64,000 nucleotides of DNA from an uncultured Clostridia bacterium (lineage in GTDB: Bacteria > Bacillota > Clostridia > Oscillospirales > Oscillospiraceae). The translations under genes and the position numbers were made by a program. Shown in pieces: positions 43,847 to 52,591 of the stretch. Every line of letters begins with the position of its first letter. Position 1 is the first letter of the stretch. Under the pieces are notes generated by a model, which made no database searches, was not told the DNA's origin, and saw nothing but the letters and a program-made list of their open reading frames with translations. The stretch covers positions 1 to 64,000 of the forward strand of contig CANSAE010000002.1 in assembly GCA_947644595.1 (NCBI GenBank), in the 5' to 3' direction.

Positions 43847-44809
43847 ATGCTCACACTTTACGCGGTCGTTCCCTGTTATAATGAAGAGGAAATTCTGCCC
43901 CGGTCTGCGGAGCTTCTCCGGGAGAAGTGGCAAGGCCTGATGGCGGCGGGGAAAATTTCCGCTGACAGCCGTATCACGTTGGTAGACGACGGTTCTGCTG
44001 ACAACACCTGGCCTATCATCCGAGACTTGTGCGAAGCGGAAAACAGCCTGTTCTGCGCGGTAAGGCTGTCACGGAACCGGGGGCACCAGGCGGCCCTGCT
44101 GGCGGGGCTGGAAGCGTCCATGGATGTGTGCGACGCCTGTGTGTCACTGGATGCAGACTTACAGGACGATATCCATGTCATCGACCGCTTTATCCAGGAA
44201 TACGAGGCCGGGTGCGACATCGTGTACGGCGTGCGGGAGGACCGCAGCAGTGACTCCTTTGGCAAGCGGTTTACAGCCCAGGGGTATTACAAGTTTCTGA
44301 AGCTTTTGGGCGTGGACATTATCTACAACCATGCGGATTACCGGCTCATGTCCCGCCGGGCTCTCCATGGGCTGCTTTCATACGGGGAGCGGAATCTGTT
44401 TCTCCGGGGCATCATCCCGGAGCTGGGCTTCCGCACAGCGCAGGTGGCCTATACCCGGCAGGCCCGGCAGGCAGGGGAGAGCAAGTATACATTGAAAAAG
44501 ATGCTGACGTTGGCCTTTGACGGCATCACCAGCTTTTCTGTGCGGCCCATCCGGCTGCTGTCGGTCCTTGGCGTGCTGACCCTGCTGGTGTCCATCGTGA
44601 TGGCGGTGTATACATTGGTCAGCCACTTCACGGGGAATACCGTGTCCGGCTGGCCGTCCCTGATGATTTCCATCTGGTTTCTGGGCGGGTTGAATTTGCT
44701 GGCTCTGGGCGTGGTGGGGGAATACATCGGGAAAATTTACGGGGAAGTGAAGCAGCGGCCCCGGTACATTGTGGAACAAACCATCGGGAACGTCTCCCGG
44801 TTTGAATGA
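43847..44809 (+). CDS. GT2 family glycosyltransferase (GtrB/DPM-like), first copy
   Basis: 320 residues. The N-terminal GT-A catalytic domain has VVPCYNEEEIL, LVDDGSADNT and the DADLQDD metal-binding motif. Two C-terminal membrane segments (LLSVLGVLTLLVSIVMAVYT and the FLGGLNLLALGVVGEYIGKIY region) make it a polyisoprenyl-phosphate glycosyltransferase. It makes lipid-linked sugars from NDP-sugars, probably for wall or membrane glycans with GtrA. The ATG used is the one seven bases after GAGGT. The upstream in-frame extension lies inside element B and is not protein-like. Confidence 0.88.
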   Translation: MLTLYAVVPCYNEEEILPRSAELLREKWQGLMAAGKISADSRITLVDDGSADNTWPIIRDLCEAENSLFCAVRLSRNRGHQAALLAGLEASMDVCDACVSLDADLQDDIHVIDRFIQEYEAGCDIVYGVREDRSSDSFGKRFTAQGYYKFLKLLGVDIIYNHADYRLMSRRALHGLLSYGERNLFLRGIIPELGFRTAQVAYTRQARQAGESKYTLKKMLTLAFDGITSFSVRPIRLLSVLGVLTLLVSIVMAVYTLVSHFTGNTVSGWPSLMISIWFLGGLNLLALGVVGEYIGKIYGEVKQRPRYIVEQTIGNVSRFE

Positions 44810-44818
44810 GGTGGGCAT

Positions 44819-45751
44819 ATGCTGTCTGTCATCATCCCCGCGTATAACGAAGAAGAAAATATCGCCCCCGCCGCCCGAGCCATCGGTGCGGTGCTGCGGG
44901 ATGCGGAAATCAGTTATGAGCTGTTGTTTGTCAACGACGGCTCCGCCGATGAGAGCTGGCGCGTCATCCGAACCCTGAGCGAGACGGACCCGGCGGTGCG
45001 GGGGCTGTGCTTTTCCCGGAACTTCGGGAAGGAAGCGGCCATTTTCGCCGGCATCGCCGCGGCGCGGGGGGACTGCTGCGTGGTCATCGACTGCGACTTG
45101 CAGCATCCGCCGGAAAAAATCGTGGACATGTACCGGCTCTGGGAGCAGGGCTTCGAGGTCATCGAGGGCGTGAAGGCCAGCCGGGGGAAGGAATCCGCCG
45201 GATACGGTCTCGCCGCCCGGGTGTTTTACCGGCTCATCAGCAAATCCACGGGCATGGACCTGATGAACGCCTCGGACTTCCGCCTGCTGGACCGCAAAGC
45301 CATGGACAGTCTGCTGTCCATGGGGGAGCAGCACGCCTTTTTCCGGGCCCTGTCCAGTTGGATCGGCTTCCGCACGGCCACGGTGGAGTTCGACGTGCAG
45401 CCCCGCGCCGCCGGGCAGACCAAGTGGACCACCCGGGCGCTGGTGCGCTACGCGCTGACCAACATCACGTCCTTCACCACCGCCCCCATGCAGCTCATCA
45501 CCGTGATGGGTGTCATCACACTGGTGGTGTCGGTCATCATGGGCGTCGTTGCCCTGTGGCAGAAGTTTTCCGGGGTGGCCCTGGGCGGCTTCACCACGGT
45601 CATCATTCTGCAATTGTTCACCGGCAGCCTGGTGATGATGAGCCTGGGCATCATTGGGCATTATCTGGCGAAAATTTATGATGAGATCAAAGCCCGGCCC
45701 CGGTACATCATTTCCGATTGCTGCGGCGGGAAACAGGAGGACAAGCCATGA
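44819..45751 (+). CDS. GT2 family glycosyltransferase (GtrB/DPM-like), second copy
   Basis: 310 residues with the same architecture as the preceding gene: VIIPAYNEEENIAPA, FVNDGSADES, DCDLQHPPEK, then two C-terminal membrane segments (MQLITVMGVITLVVSVIMGV; SLGIIGHYLAKIYDEIKARP). The two are diverged paralogues, so they may use different sugars or act at successive steps. It starts nine bases after the first copy and overlaps the DUF6056 gene by four bases. Confidence 0.9.
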   Translation: MLSVIIPAYNEEENIAPAARAIGAVLRDAEISYELLFVNDGSADESWRVIRTLSETDPAVRGLCFSRNFGKEAAIFAGIAAARGDCCVVIDCDLQHPPEKIVDMYRLWEQGFEVIEGVKASRGKESAGYGLAARVFYRLISKSTGMDLMNASDFRLLDRKAMDSLLSMGEQHAFFRALSSWIGFRTATVEFDVQPRAAGQTKWTTRALVRYALTNITSFTTAPMQLITVMGVITLVVSVIMGVVALWQKFSGVALGGFTTVIILQLFTGSLVMMSLGIIGHYLAKIYDEIKARPRYIISDCCGGKQEDKP

Positions 45752-47085
45752 AACTGCCGGAAAACAAAACGTCCCGCTGGGGCATTCTTTTGGGGCTGGC
45801 CGCCGTGGCTGCGGCGTTTTACGCCCTGAACCTGCTTACCTGCCTTTATGCGGACGACTATTCTTATACCTACACCTTCGCCGTCACCGAAGGGAAGTAC
45901 CGCATTTCCAATCTGTACGAGCTGTTTTTGTCCCAACTGAACCACTACCAAGTCATGAACGGCCGCACGGTGGTGCATACCCTGGCGCAGCTCTTCCTGA
46001 TGTGGGGCAAGCCGGTATTCAATGTATTGAATACGGCGGCCTTTGTGGCGCTTGGGTGCCTTATCTACCGGAATGGATACGGCAAAAGTGGGGAATTGCG
46101 GCCGGCAGTGCTGTTTTGCGTGTTCGCACTGCTGTGGGTGGTGACTCCGGCCTTCGGCGAGAGCTTTTTATGGCTGGTGGGGTCCTGCAACTACCTGTTC
46201 GGCATTTTGTTCATTTTAGCGGCGCTGCTACCGGTGACGAAAGCGCTGGACAGTGACTTCGCCCCCATGGCCGGGTGGAAAACGGTGCTGTATTTCCTGC
46301 TGTGCCTGCTGGCGGGCTGGACGAATGAGAACAACTCCGTGGCGCTGGTGGTGATTTTCCTGTGCTGCGTGATTTGGCTGCTGGCCACAAAGCAAAAAAT
46401 CCCCGTCTGGCTCTGGGTGGGGCTGATCGGCAGCGCCATCGGCTGTCTGCTGTTGCTGCTGTCCCCCGGCGAGGCGACCCGTCTGGCGAATGCCGGCGGC
46501 TTCGGCGGCCTGCGGACCTGGATCCATCGGGGGCTGTCCATCACGGTGCGGCTGCTGGCGTATCTGGGGACCGAGCTGGGGGTGAGTCTCCTGCTCCTCA
46601 TCAAAGGTGTCATGGATAAACGGCCCGTGAAAGGCCTGCTCAAGCCTGGCATCTTTTTCCTTGCGGGGCTGGCCAGCACCTATTCCATGGTGATGTCCCC
46701 CCAGTTTCCCACCCGTACTTGGAGTGGGCCGGTGGTATTCTTCGCCGTTGCGGCAGTAGCGCTATGGCGGTGGGCGGAGCCGGACACAAACTACCGCATT
46801 TTCAAAAGGGTGGTGGCGGTTTTTGCGGTCCTGGCTATTGCCGGCACTTACGTCTGGGCGGCGCAGGACCTGAACGAGACCCGCCACGCCGTCGCGCTGC
46901 GGGAGCAGCATATTGCCCAGGAGCTGGCCGCCGGACACCGGGATGTCACCTTGTCCCCCATCCACGGGCAGACGAAATGGAACTGCTACCAGAAGTACGA
47001 CGATTTGAACGACGACCCCGCCCAGTGGCCCAACACGGCCTACGCCATGTATTACGGGCTGGACAGCGTGTCGAAAACGAAATAA
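45748..47085 (+). CDS. DUF6056-like multi-spanning membrane protein
   Basis: 445 residues with about 10-11 membrane segments. The first outer loop contains YADDYSYTYTF and later LNHYQVMNGRTVVHTLAQLF, the DD-Y and HY..NGR blocks typical of DUF6056. These are GT-C-like membrane glycosyltransferases that accept polyprenyl-phosphate sugars. This fits the two GT2 genes upstream, which would provide the donor (inference). The ATG overlaps the previous stop (ATGA) and follows AGGAGG. Confidence 0.8.
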   Translation: MKLPENKTSRWGILLGLAAVAAAFYALNLLTCLYADDYSYTYTFAVTEGKYRISNLYELFLSQLNHYQVMNGRTVVHTLAQLFLMWGKPVFNVLNTAAFVALGCLIYRNGYGKSGELRPAVLFCVFALLWVVTPAFGESFLWLVGSCNYLFGILFILAALLPVTKALDSDFAPMAGWKTVLYFLLCLLAGWTNENNSVALVVIFLCCVIWLLATKQKIPVWLWVGLIGSAIGCLLLLLSPGEATRLANAGGFGGLRTWIHRGLSITVRLLAYLGTELGVSLLLLIKGVMDKRPVKGLLKPGIFFLAGLASTYSMVMSPQFPTRTWSGPVVFFAVAAVALWRWAEPDTNYRIFKRVVAVFAVLAIAGTYVWAAQDLNETRHAVALREQHIAQELAAGHRDVTLSPIHGQTKWNCYQKYDDLNDDPAQWPNTAYAMYYGLDSVSKTK

Positions 47086-47116
47086 AAAGCCGCTCCCTCG
47101 TGGGAGCGGCTTTTTA
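47085..47116 (+). terminator. Terminator of the gtrA-GT2-DUF6056 operon
   Basis: AAAAAGCCGCTCCC pairs with GGGAGCGGCTTTTT around a small loop. It lies directly after the stop codon. Confidence 0.92.
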
Positions 47117-47118
47117 TT

Positions 47119-47300
47119 TCGAGCCAGCGGCAAAGCCGCTGGCTCGAGAAAATTTCGCTGCGCTCTGCGCCTCAGTTGTCCGCTTCCAGCGGACAATTCG
47201 ACGCTCGCTGCGCGCAAAGTGTTTTCTCCGCCGCGCATGTCGCCGGAGAAAACGGTTTGAATTTCTTTGCGGCGCACACGCCGCAAACTCTGTGAGACAT
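47119..47300 (+). repeat. Four-hairpin dispersed element, copy C
   Basis: H1 47119-47147 (13-bp perfect stem, AAA loop), H2 47176-47196 (TTGTCCGC/GCGGACAA), H3 47222-47252 (TTTTCTCCG/CGGAGAAAA) and H4 47266-47287 (TTTGCGGCG/CGCCGCAAA). The linker ACGGTTTGAATTT and the tail CTCTGTGAGAC correspond to those of copies A and B. Like copy A it comes immediately after a terminator and before the 3' end of a minus-strand gene. Confidence 0.75.
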
Positions 47301-47320
47301 TTTTTGAAAGAGGAGTTTTT

Positions 47321-48427
47321 TTATTTTTCTGCCTTGGCTGCCTCAAATTGCGCAGTGATGAGTCGGCCCAGCAGGCGGTTCATGTTTTTCCGCCGGGCCT
47401 TGTCGTAGCCCGATACAGTCTTGCGCATGACGGACAGATACTTCAATCCCCCATCGGTCAGCTCTGTGAGGGTCTTGGCACCGGTGGATTCCAGCACGTT
47501 GAACAGGTCCCCCACCAGCGTCTGTTTTTCCTCCGCGGTCATGGAGTCGATCCACAGCCGCATGGCGGCATCGGAATGCTCGCCGAAGGCGCTGCGCTCG
47601 GTGAGATACACATAGTGGTCCCGCTCCACGTCCCAGGAGAAGGGGTCGTGCTGCAAAAGCCCGCTCTGGGCGGAGCGGATGATCTGATAATTCTCATCAT
47701 GGGTCAGCAGCATCCCCACCAGGGAGGACTGGGGCACAAAGGTGATGCACTTACTTCGCATCTGGCGGTACTCAGCGCTCTCCAGCAATTCCAGGGAAAA
47801 GCCGGGACCGTCGTTGCTGTAAGCCCGGATGACCCGCTGGCGTACCACGGGCTCGGCGTGGACCACGGACCAAATGGCCAGGTTGCCGCCCTTGGAGTGC
47901 CCGCCGGTGCGGATGCCGCCGGGGAACTGCCGGGCGATTTGATTGAGATAATCCGCTGCCCGGTCCTGGGCGGGGACGTGGGACATGAAGGTCATATTGA
48001 AGTCCTCTTTCCAACCCACGATGGAATCATCCGTCCCCCGGAACGCAGCGAACAGCGTGCCGTCAGATAGCCGGAAGGTGACGGCGGCGAACTGCATTTC
48101 CTGTTCCTCGTCGATGATATTTTCAAAGGCGAACAGCTCCGCGTCGGCAAAGCGGGGGCTTTCTGCGGCCAGATGAGCCAGCTCCAGGGTGTCGTTGGGG
48201 ATGATGACGCCGAATCGCCGGCTTTTTTCCGGCGTGGCGTCGAACCGCCGGAGGGCATCTTGAAAAGAGACCGTGCCCGGCTGCCCCGGCCCGGGAACGA
48301 TGCCGGCGAGATCCATAAAGCTGGTCATGGCCAAAATGACGCTGTCTACTTCGTTAAAGGGCGCGTAGGCCAGTGGCAGGTCCCCCCGCCAGCGCAGATA
48401 ATCGTTGATGGTGTTGATTTTTTTCAT
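47321..48427 (-). CDS. DUF2974 (Mbeg1-like) alpha/beta-hydrolase
   Basis: 368 residues, cytosolic, with lipase-type nucleophile elbow G-H-S-K-G (in TGGHSKGGNLAIW), strand LFAAFRGTDDSIVGWKEDF before it, and N-terminal family block YLRWRGDLPLAYAPFNEVDS. These identify the DUF2974/Mbeg1-like family of putative lipases or esterases; the substrate is unknown. The start follows AGGTGG; the 25 extra upstream codons are not protein-like. A weak promoter is present. Confidence 0.87.
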   Translation of the reverse strand: MKKINTINDYLRWRGDLPLAYAPFNEVDSVILAMTSFMDLAGIVPGPGQPGTVSFQDALRRFDATPEKSRRFGVIIPNDTLELAHLAAESPRFADAELFAFENIIDEEQEMQFAAVTFRLSDGTLFAAFRGTDDSIVGWKEDFNMTFMSHVPAQDRAADYLNQIARQFPGGIRTGGHSKGGNLAIWSVVHAEPVVRQRVIRAYSNDGPGFSLELLESAEYRQMRSKCITFVPQSSLVGMLLTHDENYQIIRSAQSGLLQHDPFSWDVERDHYVYLTERSAFGEHSDAAMRLWIDSMTAEEKQTLVGDLFNVLESTGAKTLTELTDGGLKYLSVMRKTVSGYDKARRKNMNRLLGRLITAQFEAAKAEK

Positions 48428-48455
48428 AATGCCACCTGAAATTGCGTTTTCTCTT

Positions 48456-48484
48456 AGGATAACCGAAGTGTCTCCGGGAAACAA
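48456..48484 (-). promoter_or_regulatory. Promoter of the DUF2974 gene
   Basis: On the minus strand TTGTTT, 17 bases, TATCCT. Confidence 0.5.
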
Positions 48485-48519
48485 GAGGAAAATTGTAAAC
48501 AAACTATGCAGCGGGTATC

Positions 48520-48548
48520 TTGTGTCCCAACGGATTTCATGTTATAGT
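48520..48548 (+). promoter_or_regulatory. Promoter of the GH26-like hydrolase gene
   Basis: TTGTGT, 17 bases, TATAGT, ending 32 bases before the start codon. Confidence 0.7.
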
Positions 48549-48580
48549 ACATAAAATACTATCAGGATGGGAGACGAACA

Positions 48581-50356
48581 ATGAAGCATTCCAAACGATT
48601 GAGCGCGGTGCTGCTGGCGGCAGTGCTGATGATATCTCTGCTGCCCGGCGCGGCGCTGGCGGATGAGAGCACCACCACCGGACGTTACGCCGCCAAAGAC
48701 TTGGCCCCAAACACGGAGATTTATGCCGTGACGGACGCACCCGGCAGTGATTATCCCTATTACGGCGCCAAATGGGAGCCCAAGGGCGGCGTTTGGTACG
48801 GCCGCACGGCCCAGGGCGGGTCTCTGGGGGGCAGTCGGTACGGCCTGGTCAACGGTGATGCCCTGTCCGGTGAATCCGTGGTGTCCTATTATTATGGCCT
48901 GAGCAATTCCTACAGTCTGGAATACTGGTCCTATATTTACGGCAGCGCCCTGAAAGACGGGAAGCACGCCTTTTTGGTGTACCTGAATTTCGATAATGAA
49001 GGCTCCGACTGTGGTCCTGTGGTCTCTGGCAGCTATGATAGCAGGCTGACTGAGACCTTCCAGTATCTGAACACGATGTCCTTTCCGGTATTTGTACGCA
49101 TCGGCGGGGAGATGAATGTGTGGGAGAACACAGCGAAGCCTGCGGACTACATCGCCGCCTACCGGCACATTGCCCAGCTGGCCCGGACCTACGCCCCCAA
49201 TGCGGCATTGGTGTTCGCCCCCAACTATTCCAGCGCCTACCGGGTGGATATGGATAGCTTCTACCCTGGGGATGAATATGTGGACTGGGTGGGAACTTCC
49301 TTGTATTACAACCGCTACCACCACAGCGGCGATACCGCCCGGGATGAATTTTACGGCGTGGGACAATACGGCGATGCCCTGCTGAATGTTCAGCAGACCA
49401 TCAATCTGGCCAACATGCACCGCAAGCCCGTCATCATCACCGAGGGCGGGTCCAGCAATAAATTTGATTCCGGGGACAACTCCGACTGGGCAGCGGACCG
49501 GATGCAGCGGGCCTACGCCTATATGTCCATGGTCTATCCTCAGATCAAGGTCATTGTCAGCAGCGACTATGGCGTGGAATGGGAGCAGACGGACTACAGC
49601 TTTTCCAATAATCCCACGGTGAGCGCCGCCTACCGGACCGCTCTGGCGGGCAACCCCACCATGGTCAGCAGCGTGCAGGATACCGGCAAATACTATACGA
49701 AATTCTCCTCCGTCATGAATGACTTGGACGGCGTGGTGGAGCTGGCGGCCTATACCCGGTCCGACCCGAAGCTGACGGCGGTGTGGACCCTGGACGGAAA
49801 GACCGTCGCCACCCCGGCGGATTATCCCTACCCCTGCACCGTGGACTTCGGCGCCCTGGCTTCCGGGACGCACACCATTCGGGTGGATTTCTCCAACGGC
49901 GAGAGCAAGGCCTATACTTTCCAGACCAAGATGTACACGGCGAGCCCCACCAATGATAAGCTGTATGTGGGCGGCGAATTGCAGACACCGTCCATTTATA
50001 AAATCAACGGTAGCAACTATTTTAAGATTCGGGACATTGCGGCGCTGCTCAATGGCAGCAGCAAGCAGTTTGAGGTGGGCTATGACACCGCCACCGGCAG
50101 CGTGACCGCCACTTCCGGCAAGCCCTACACCATGACGGGCACGGAGCTCACCGGCGCTGCGGGCACCGAAGCCCAGCTCGCCGTTCCCTCCGGAAGCACT
50201 ATTTACGTCAACGGAGAGAAGCTGGATTTGACGGTATACAATATTGACGGCTTCAATTACTTCAAGCTCCGGGACCTGGGTCAGGCACTGGACTTCTATG
50301 TGGGCTACGAAAACGGCAATGTGACCATTTCCGGCAGCAAAGGATATTCTGCTTAA
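48581..50356 (+). CDS. Secreted GH26-like glycoside hydrolase with copper-amine-oxidase-like repeats
   Basis: 591 residues. A signal peptide ends near LPGAALA. The catalytic barrel (about 45-360) shows RIGGEMNVW with the likely acid/base E177, and VIITEGGSS with the likely nucleophile E288, as in GH26 beta-mannanases. A linker beta-domain follows. Two modules near the C-terminus (YFKIRDIAALLNG; YFKLRDLGQALDFYVGYENG) resemble the copper-amine-oxidase N-terminal-like repeats common on clostridial surface proteins. It probably acts on mannan-type or wall polysaccharide outside the cell; the substrate is uncertain. It is monocistronic with its own promoter. Confidence 0.82.
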   Translation: MKHSKRLSAVLLAAVLMISLLPGAALADESTTTGRYAAKDLAPNTEIYAVTDAPGSDYPYYGAKWEPKGGVWYGRTAQGGSLGGSRYGLVNGDALSGESVVSYYYGLSNSYSLEYWSYIYGSALKDGKHAFLVYLNFDNEGSDCGPVVSGSYDSRLTETFQYLNTMSFPVFVRIGGEMNVWENTAKPADYIAAYRHIAQLARTYAPNAALVFAPNYSSAYRVDMDSFYPGDEYVDWVGTSLYYNRYHHSGDTARDEFYGVGQYGDALLNVQQTINLANMHRKPVIITEGGSSNKFDSGDNSDWAADRMQRAYAYMSMVYPQIKVIVSSDYGVEWEQTDYSFSNNPTVSAAYRTALAGNPTMVSSVQDTGKYYTKFSSVMNDLDGVVELAAYTRSDPKLTAVWTLDGKTVATPADYPYPCTVDFGALASGTHTIRVDFSNGESKAYTFQTKMYTASPTNDKLYVGGELQTPSIYKINGSNYFKIRDIAALLNGSSKQFEVGYDTATGSVTATSGKPYTMTGTELTGAAGTEAQLAVPSGSTIYVNGEKLDLTVYNIDGFNYFKLRDLGQALDFYVGYENGNVTISGSKGYSA

Positions 50357-50362
50357 ACGCCG

Positions 50363-50390
50363 GCCCCGGCAGTGATTTCACTGCCGGGGC
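50363..50390 (+). terminator. Hairpin after the GH26-like gene
   Basis: GCCCCGGCAGTG-ATTT-CACTGCCGGGGC, a perfect 12-bp stem. The following T tract is weak. Confidence 0.7.
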
Positions 50391-50402
50391 TGCATATTTG
50401 GA

Positions 50403-50431
50403 TTGTTTTTCCCATAATATTCTGCTATACT
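50403..50431 (+). promoter_or_regulatory. Promoter of uppP
   Basis: TTGTTT, 17 bases, TATACT, 31 bases before the start codon. Confidence 0.75.
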
Positions 50432-50462
50432 ATGGGCAATCCATTTTCAGAAAGGCGCGGCT

Positions 50463-51302
50463 ATGGATATCATTGAATTATTGAAAGTCATCCTCATCGG
50501 CATCGTGGAGGGCATCACCGAGTGGCTGCCCATCAGCAGCACGGGGCACATGCTTTTGCTGGATGACCTCATTGCACTGCAAATGAGCGAAGCATTTAAG
50601 GAAATGTTTTTCGTGGTCATCCAGCTGGGTGCCATTCTGGCGGTGGTGGCCGTGTTCTGGGACCAGATGTGGCCCTTCCGCCTCCGGGAGAAGCCTGTCA
50701 TCCAAAAGGATATCTTTTCCATGTGGTTCAAGGTGGTCGTGGGCTGCATCCCGGCGGGTGTGCTGGGCATTTTGTTTGACGATTGGCTGGAAGCCCATTT
50801 CGGCACGCCGTACACCATTGCCGCCATGCTGATTTTATACGGGATGCTGTTCATCCTGGTGGAAAACTGGAACAAGCGGCATACACCCACCGTCCAGACC
50901 CTGGACCAGATCAGCTATAAAACGGCGCTCATCATCGGCTTTTTCCAGGCCCTTGCCATGATTCCCGGCACGTCCCGGTCCGGAGCGACCATCATCGGCG
51001 CCCTGCTGCTGGGTGTCTCCCGCACGGCGGCGGCGGAATTCACCTTTTTCCTGGCCGTGCCCACTATGATGGGGGCCAGCCTGGTGAAGATCGTCAAATT
51101 CGGCCTGGGCTTCACCACCTGGGAGATGTTCATTTTGATGACCGGCGTGGTGGTGGCCTACCTGGTGTCCGTAGCGGCCATCCAATTCTTAATGAACTAT
51201 GTGCGCAAGCACGACTTCAAAGTCTTTGGCTATTACCGCATCGTCTTGGGCGTCATTGTGATTTTCTACGCGATTTTGCGCTCCGGCATCCGGGTGGATT
51301 GA
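50463..51302 (+). CDS. uppP: Undecaprenyl-diphosphatase (BacA/UppP)
   Basis: 279 residues with about eight membrane segments and both catalytic signatures: EGITEWLPISSTGHM near the N-terminus and PGTSRSGATIIGALLLG in the middle. It removes a phosphate from undecaprenyl diphosphate so the lipid carrier can be reused for peptidoglycan and wall polymers. It also confers bacitracin tolerance. It is monocistronic, between the GH26-like gene and a convergent anti-sigma gene. Confidence 0.96.
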   Translation: MDIIELLKVILIGIVEGITEWLPISSTGHMLLLDDLIALQMSEAFKEMFFVVIQLGAILAVVAVFWDQMWPFRLREKPVIQKDIFSMWFKVVVGCIPAGVLGILFDDWLEAHFGTPYTIAAMLILYGMLFILVENWNKRHTPTVQTLDQISYKTALIIGFFQALAMIPGTSRSGATIIGALLLGVSRTAAAEFTFFLAVPTMMGASLVKIVKFGLGFTTWEMFILMTGVVVAYLVSVAAIQFLMNYVRKHDFKVFGYYRIVLGVIVIFYAILRSGIRVD

Positions 51303-51316
51303 TACGGTAACATACA

Positions 51317-51348
51317 AACCCCCCGCTCATTGAGCGGGGGTTTTTTTT
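51317..51348 (+). terminator. Terminator of uppP
   Basis: CCCCCGCTCA-TT-GAGCGGGGG with eight T residues. It touches the stop codon of the convergent anti-sigma gene. Confidence 0.92.
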
Positions 51349-52591
51349 ATAATGTGGGTTCCACGATAGCCCAGACCTCGTCGGCGGTCAGACCGGAAAT
51401 ACTGTATTCCACCGCTGTGCCGTCAGGGTGCAGGATGTGGAACTGATAGGAATCGCCCCCGGTGTCCCGGGGCATTTTCCGCCCGTCTATGACGTCCCGG
51501 GTCATATCCTCTGCCCGGAAGGTAGGGAAATACAGTGTATCCAGCAATTCAGAAGACAGGCCCTCGCCCCAAAAATCGCCGCTGTACAGCCGGCGGTCCC
51601 AGGTCTCGGGCGCGTTGATGTCCACAGGGGTGTACGCCCCGGAGGTTCCGTCCTCGGGCTGCCGGATGTAGAGATGCAGGTCGTCATATCCCCGGTGCCA
51701 GTACACCACCAGATGGTTGTCGATGCCCTGTTGATACACCAGCTTCCCGCCGAACTCGCCGAAGCCCGCGGGGACGCTTTGGGGCAGATACGCCGCGAAA
51801 TCCGGCTCGTTCAATGCCTGGCTGTAGTCCGTGAGCCACACCGAACGGAATTCCGGCACCTCCTCCAGCTGCGCGATGTGGGAAAGGGTCAGCCCGGTCT
51901 CCGCGGCGCGGTAGATGAACAGGGTGCTGTCGTCGCAGCCGTCCACGCTGGTGAAACTTGCCCGGATGCCTACGTCGTGGGCGATGAAAGCGCTGTTGTA
52001 GTGGTGCTCCTGCACGCCGTCGCCGTTGGAATCGAAGCGCCGGCCCCAGTCCTGGACTTCCACGCCGCAGACCTCGGTCATTTCGCCGCCGAGAAACACC
52101 ACGCAGGTGGGCGGGATCTCCCCGGGGGCCAGCTCGATATAAAAGCTGTCGCCGTTGTCCGCCGCGCCCCGCAATTCCGCCTGCCACAACTTGCCGGTCC
52201 CGTCGTAAGTGGCCCGCCCGGTGACGGCGTAGCGTTCCAGTTCCGATGCCAGCGGGTCGCCCAGAATGGCGGCAATTTGCGCATCGGTCAGCTCCACGGT
52301 GATGGCCCCGTCGGGCAGGGCGATGTCCGCGGACATCTCGCCCTGGTTGGTTTCAGGATAGGCCAGCCGGGGCAGGAACCTGGGCTCCAAAATTTCCACA
52401 TCACTTTGCACCGGGTCAAGCGACGCCGTCCAGCGCCACGCCCCCAGCCCCGCGATGACCGCGAAGCAGGCTGCCATCGCCACGTATCTCTGCCAATGCC
52501 GGACTTGTTTCGTCGCTTCCATGGCCAGCAGTTTTTCATGGAGCGCCGGAGGGACCGTCTGTCGGTCCATATATTCCGAATAGTGTTTCAT
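51347..52591 (-). CDS. Membrane anti-sigma-factor-like protein
   Basis: 414 residues. A 30-residue cytosolic part (MKHYSEYMDRQTVPPALHEK) resembles the N-terminus of anti-sigma factors. One membrane segment (YVAMAACFAVIAGLGAW) and a 360-residue outer domain follow. The outer domain is not recognised; it contains strands and a DSNGDGVQEHHYN loop that looks like a calcium-type loop. The start codon overlaps the stop of the ECF sigma gene (ATGA), the classical sigma/anti-sigma coupling. The longer upstream frame lies inside the sigma gene and is a shadow. Confidence 0.78.
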   Translation of the reverse strand: MKHYSEYMDRQTVPPALHEKLLAMEATKQVRHWQRYVAMAACFAVIAGLGAWRWTASLDPVQSDVEILEPRFLPRLAYPETNQGEMSADIALPDGAITVELTDAQIAAILGDPLASELERYAVTGRATYDGTGKLWQAELRGAADNGDSFYIELAPGEIPPTCVVFLGGEMTEVCGVEVQDWGRRFDSNGDGVQEHHYNSAFIAHDVGIRASFTSVDGCDDSTLFIYRAAETGLTLSHIAQLEEVPEFRSVWLTDYSQALNEPDFAAYLPQSVPAGFGEFGGKLVYQQGIDNHLVVYWHRGYDDLHLYIRQPEDGTSGAYTPVDINAPETWDRRLYSGDFWGEGLSSELLDTLYFPTFRAEDMTRDVIDGRKMPRDTGGDSYQFHILHPDGTAVEYSISGLTADEVWAIVEPTL

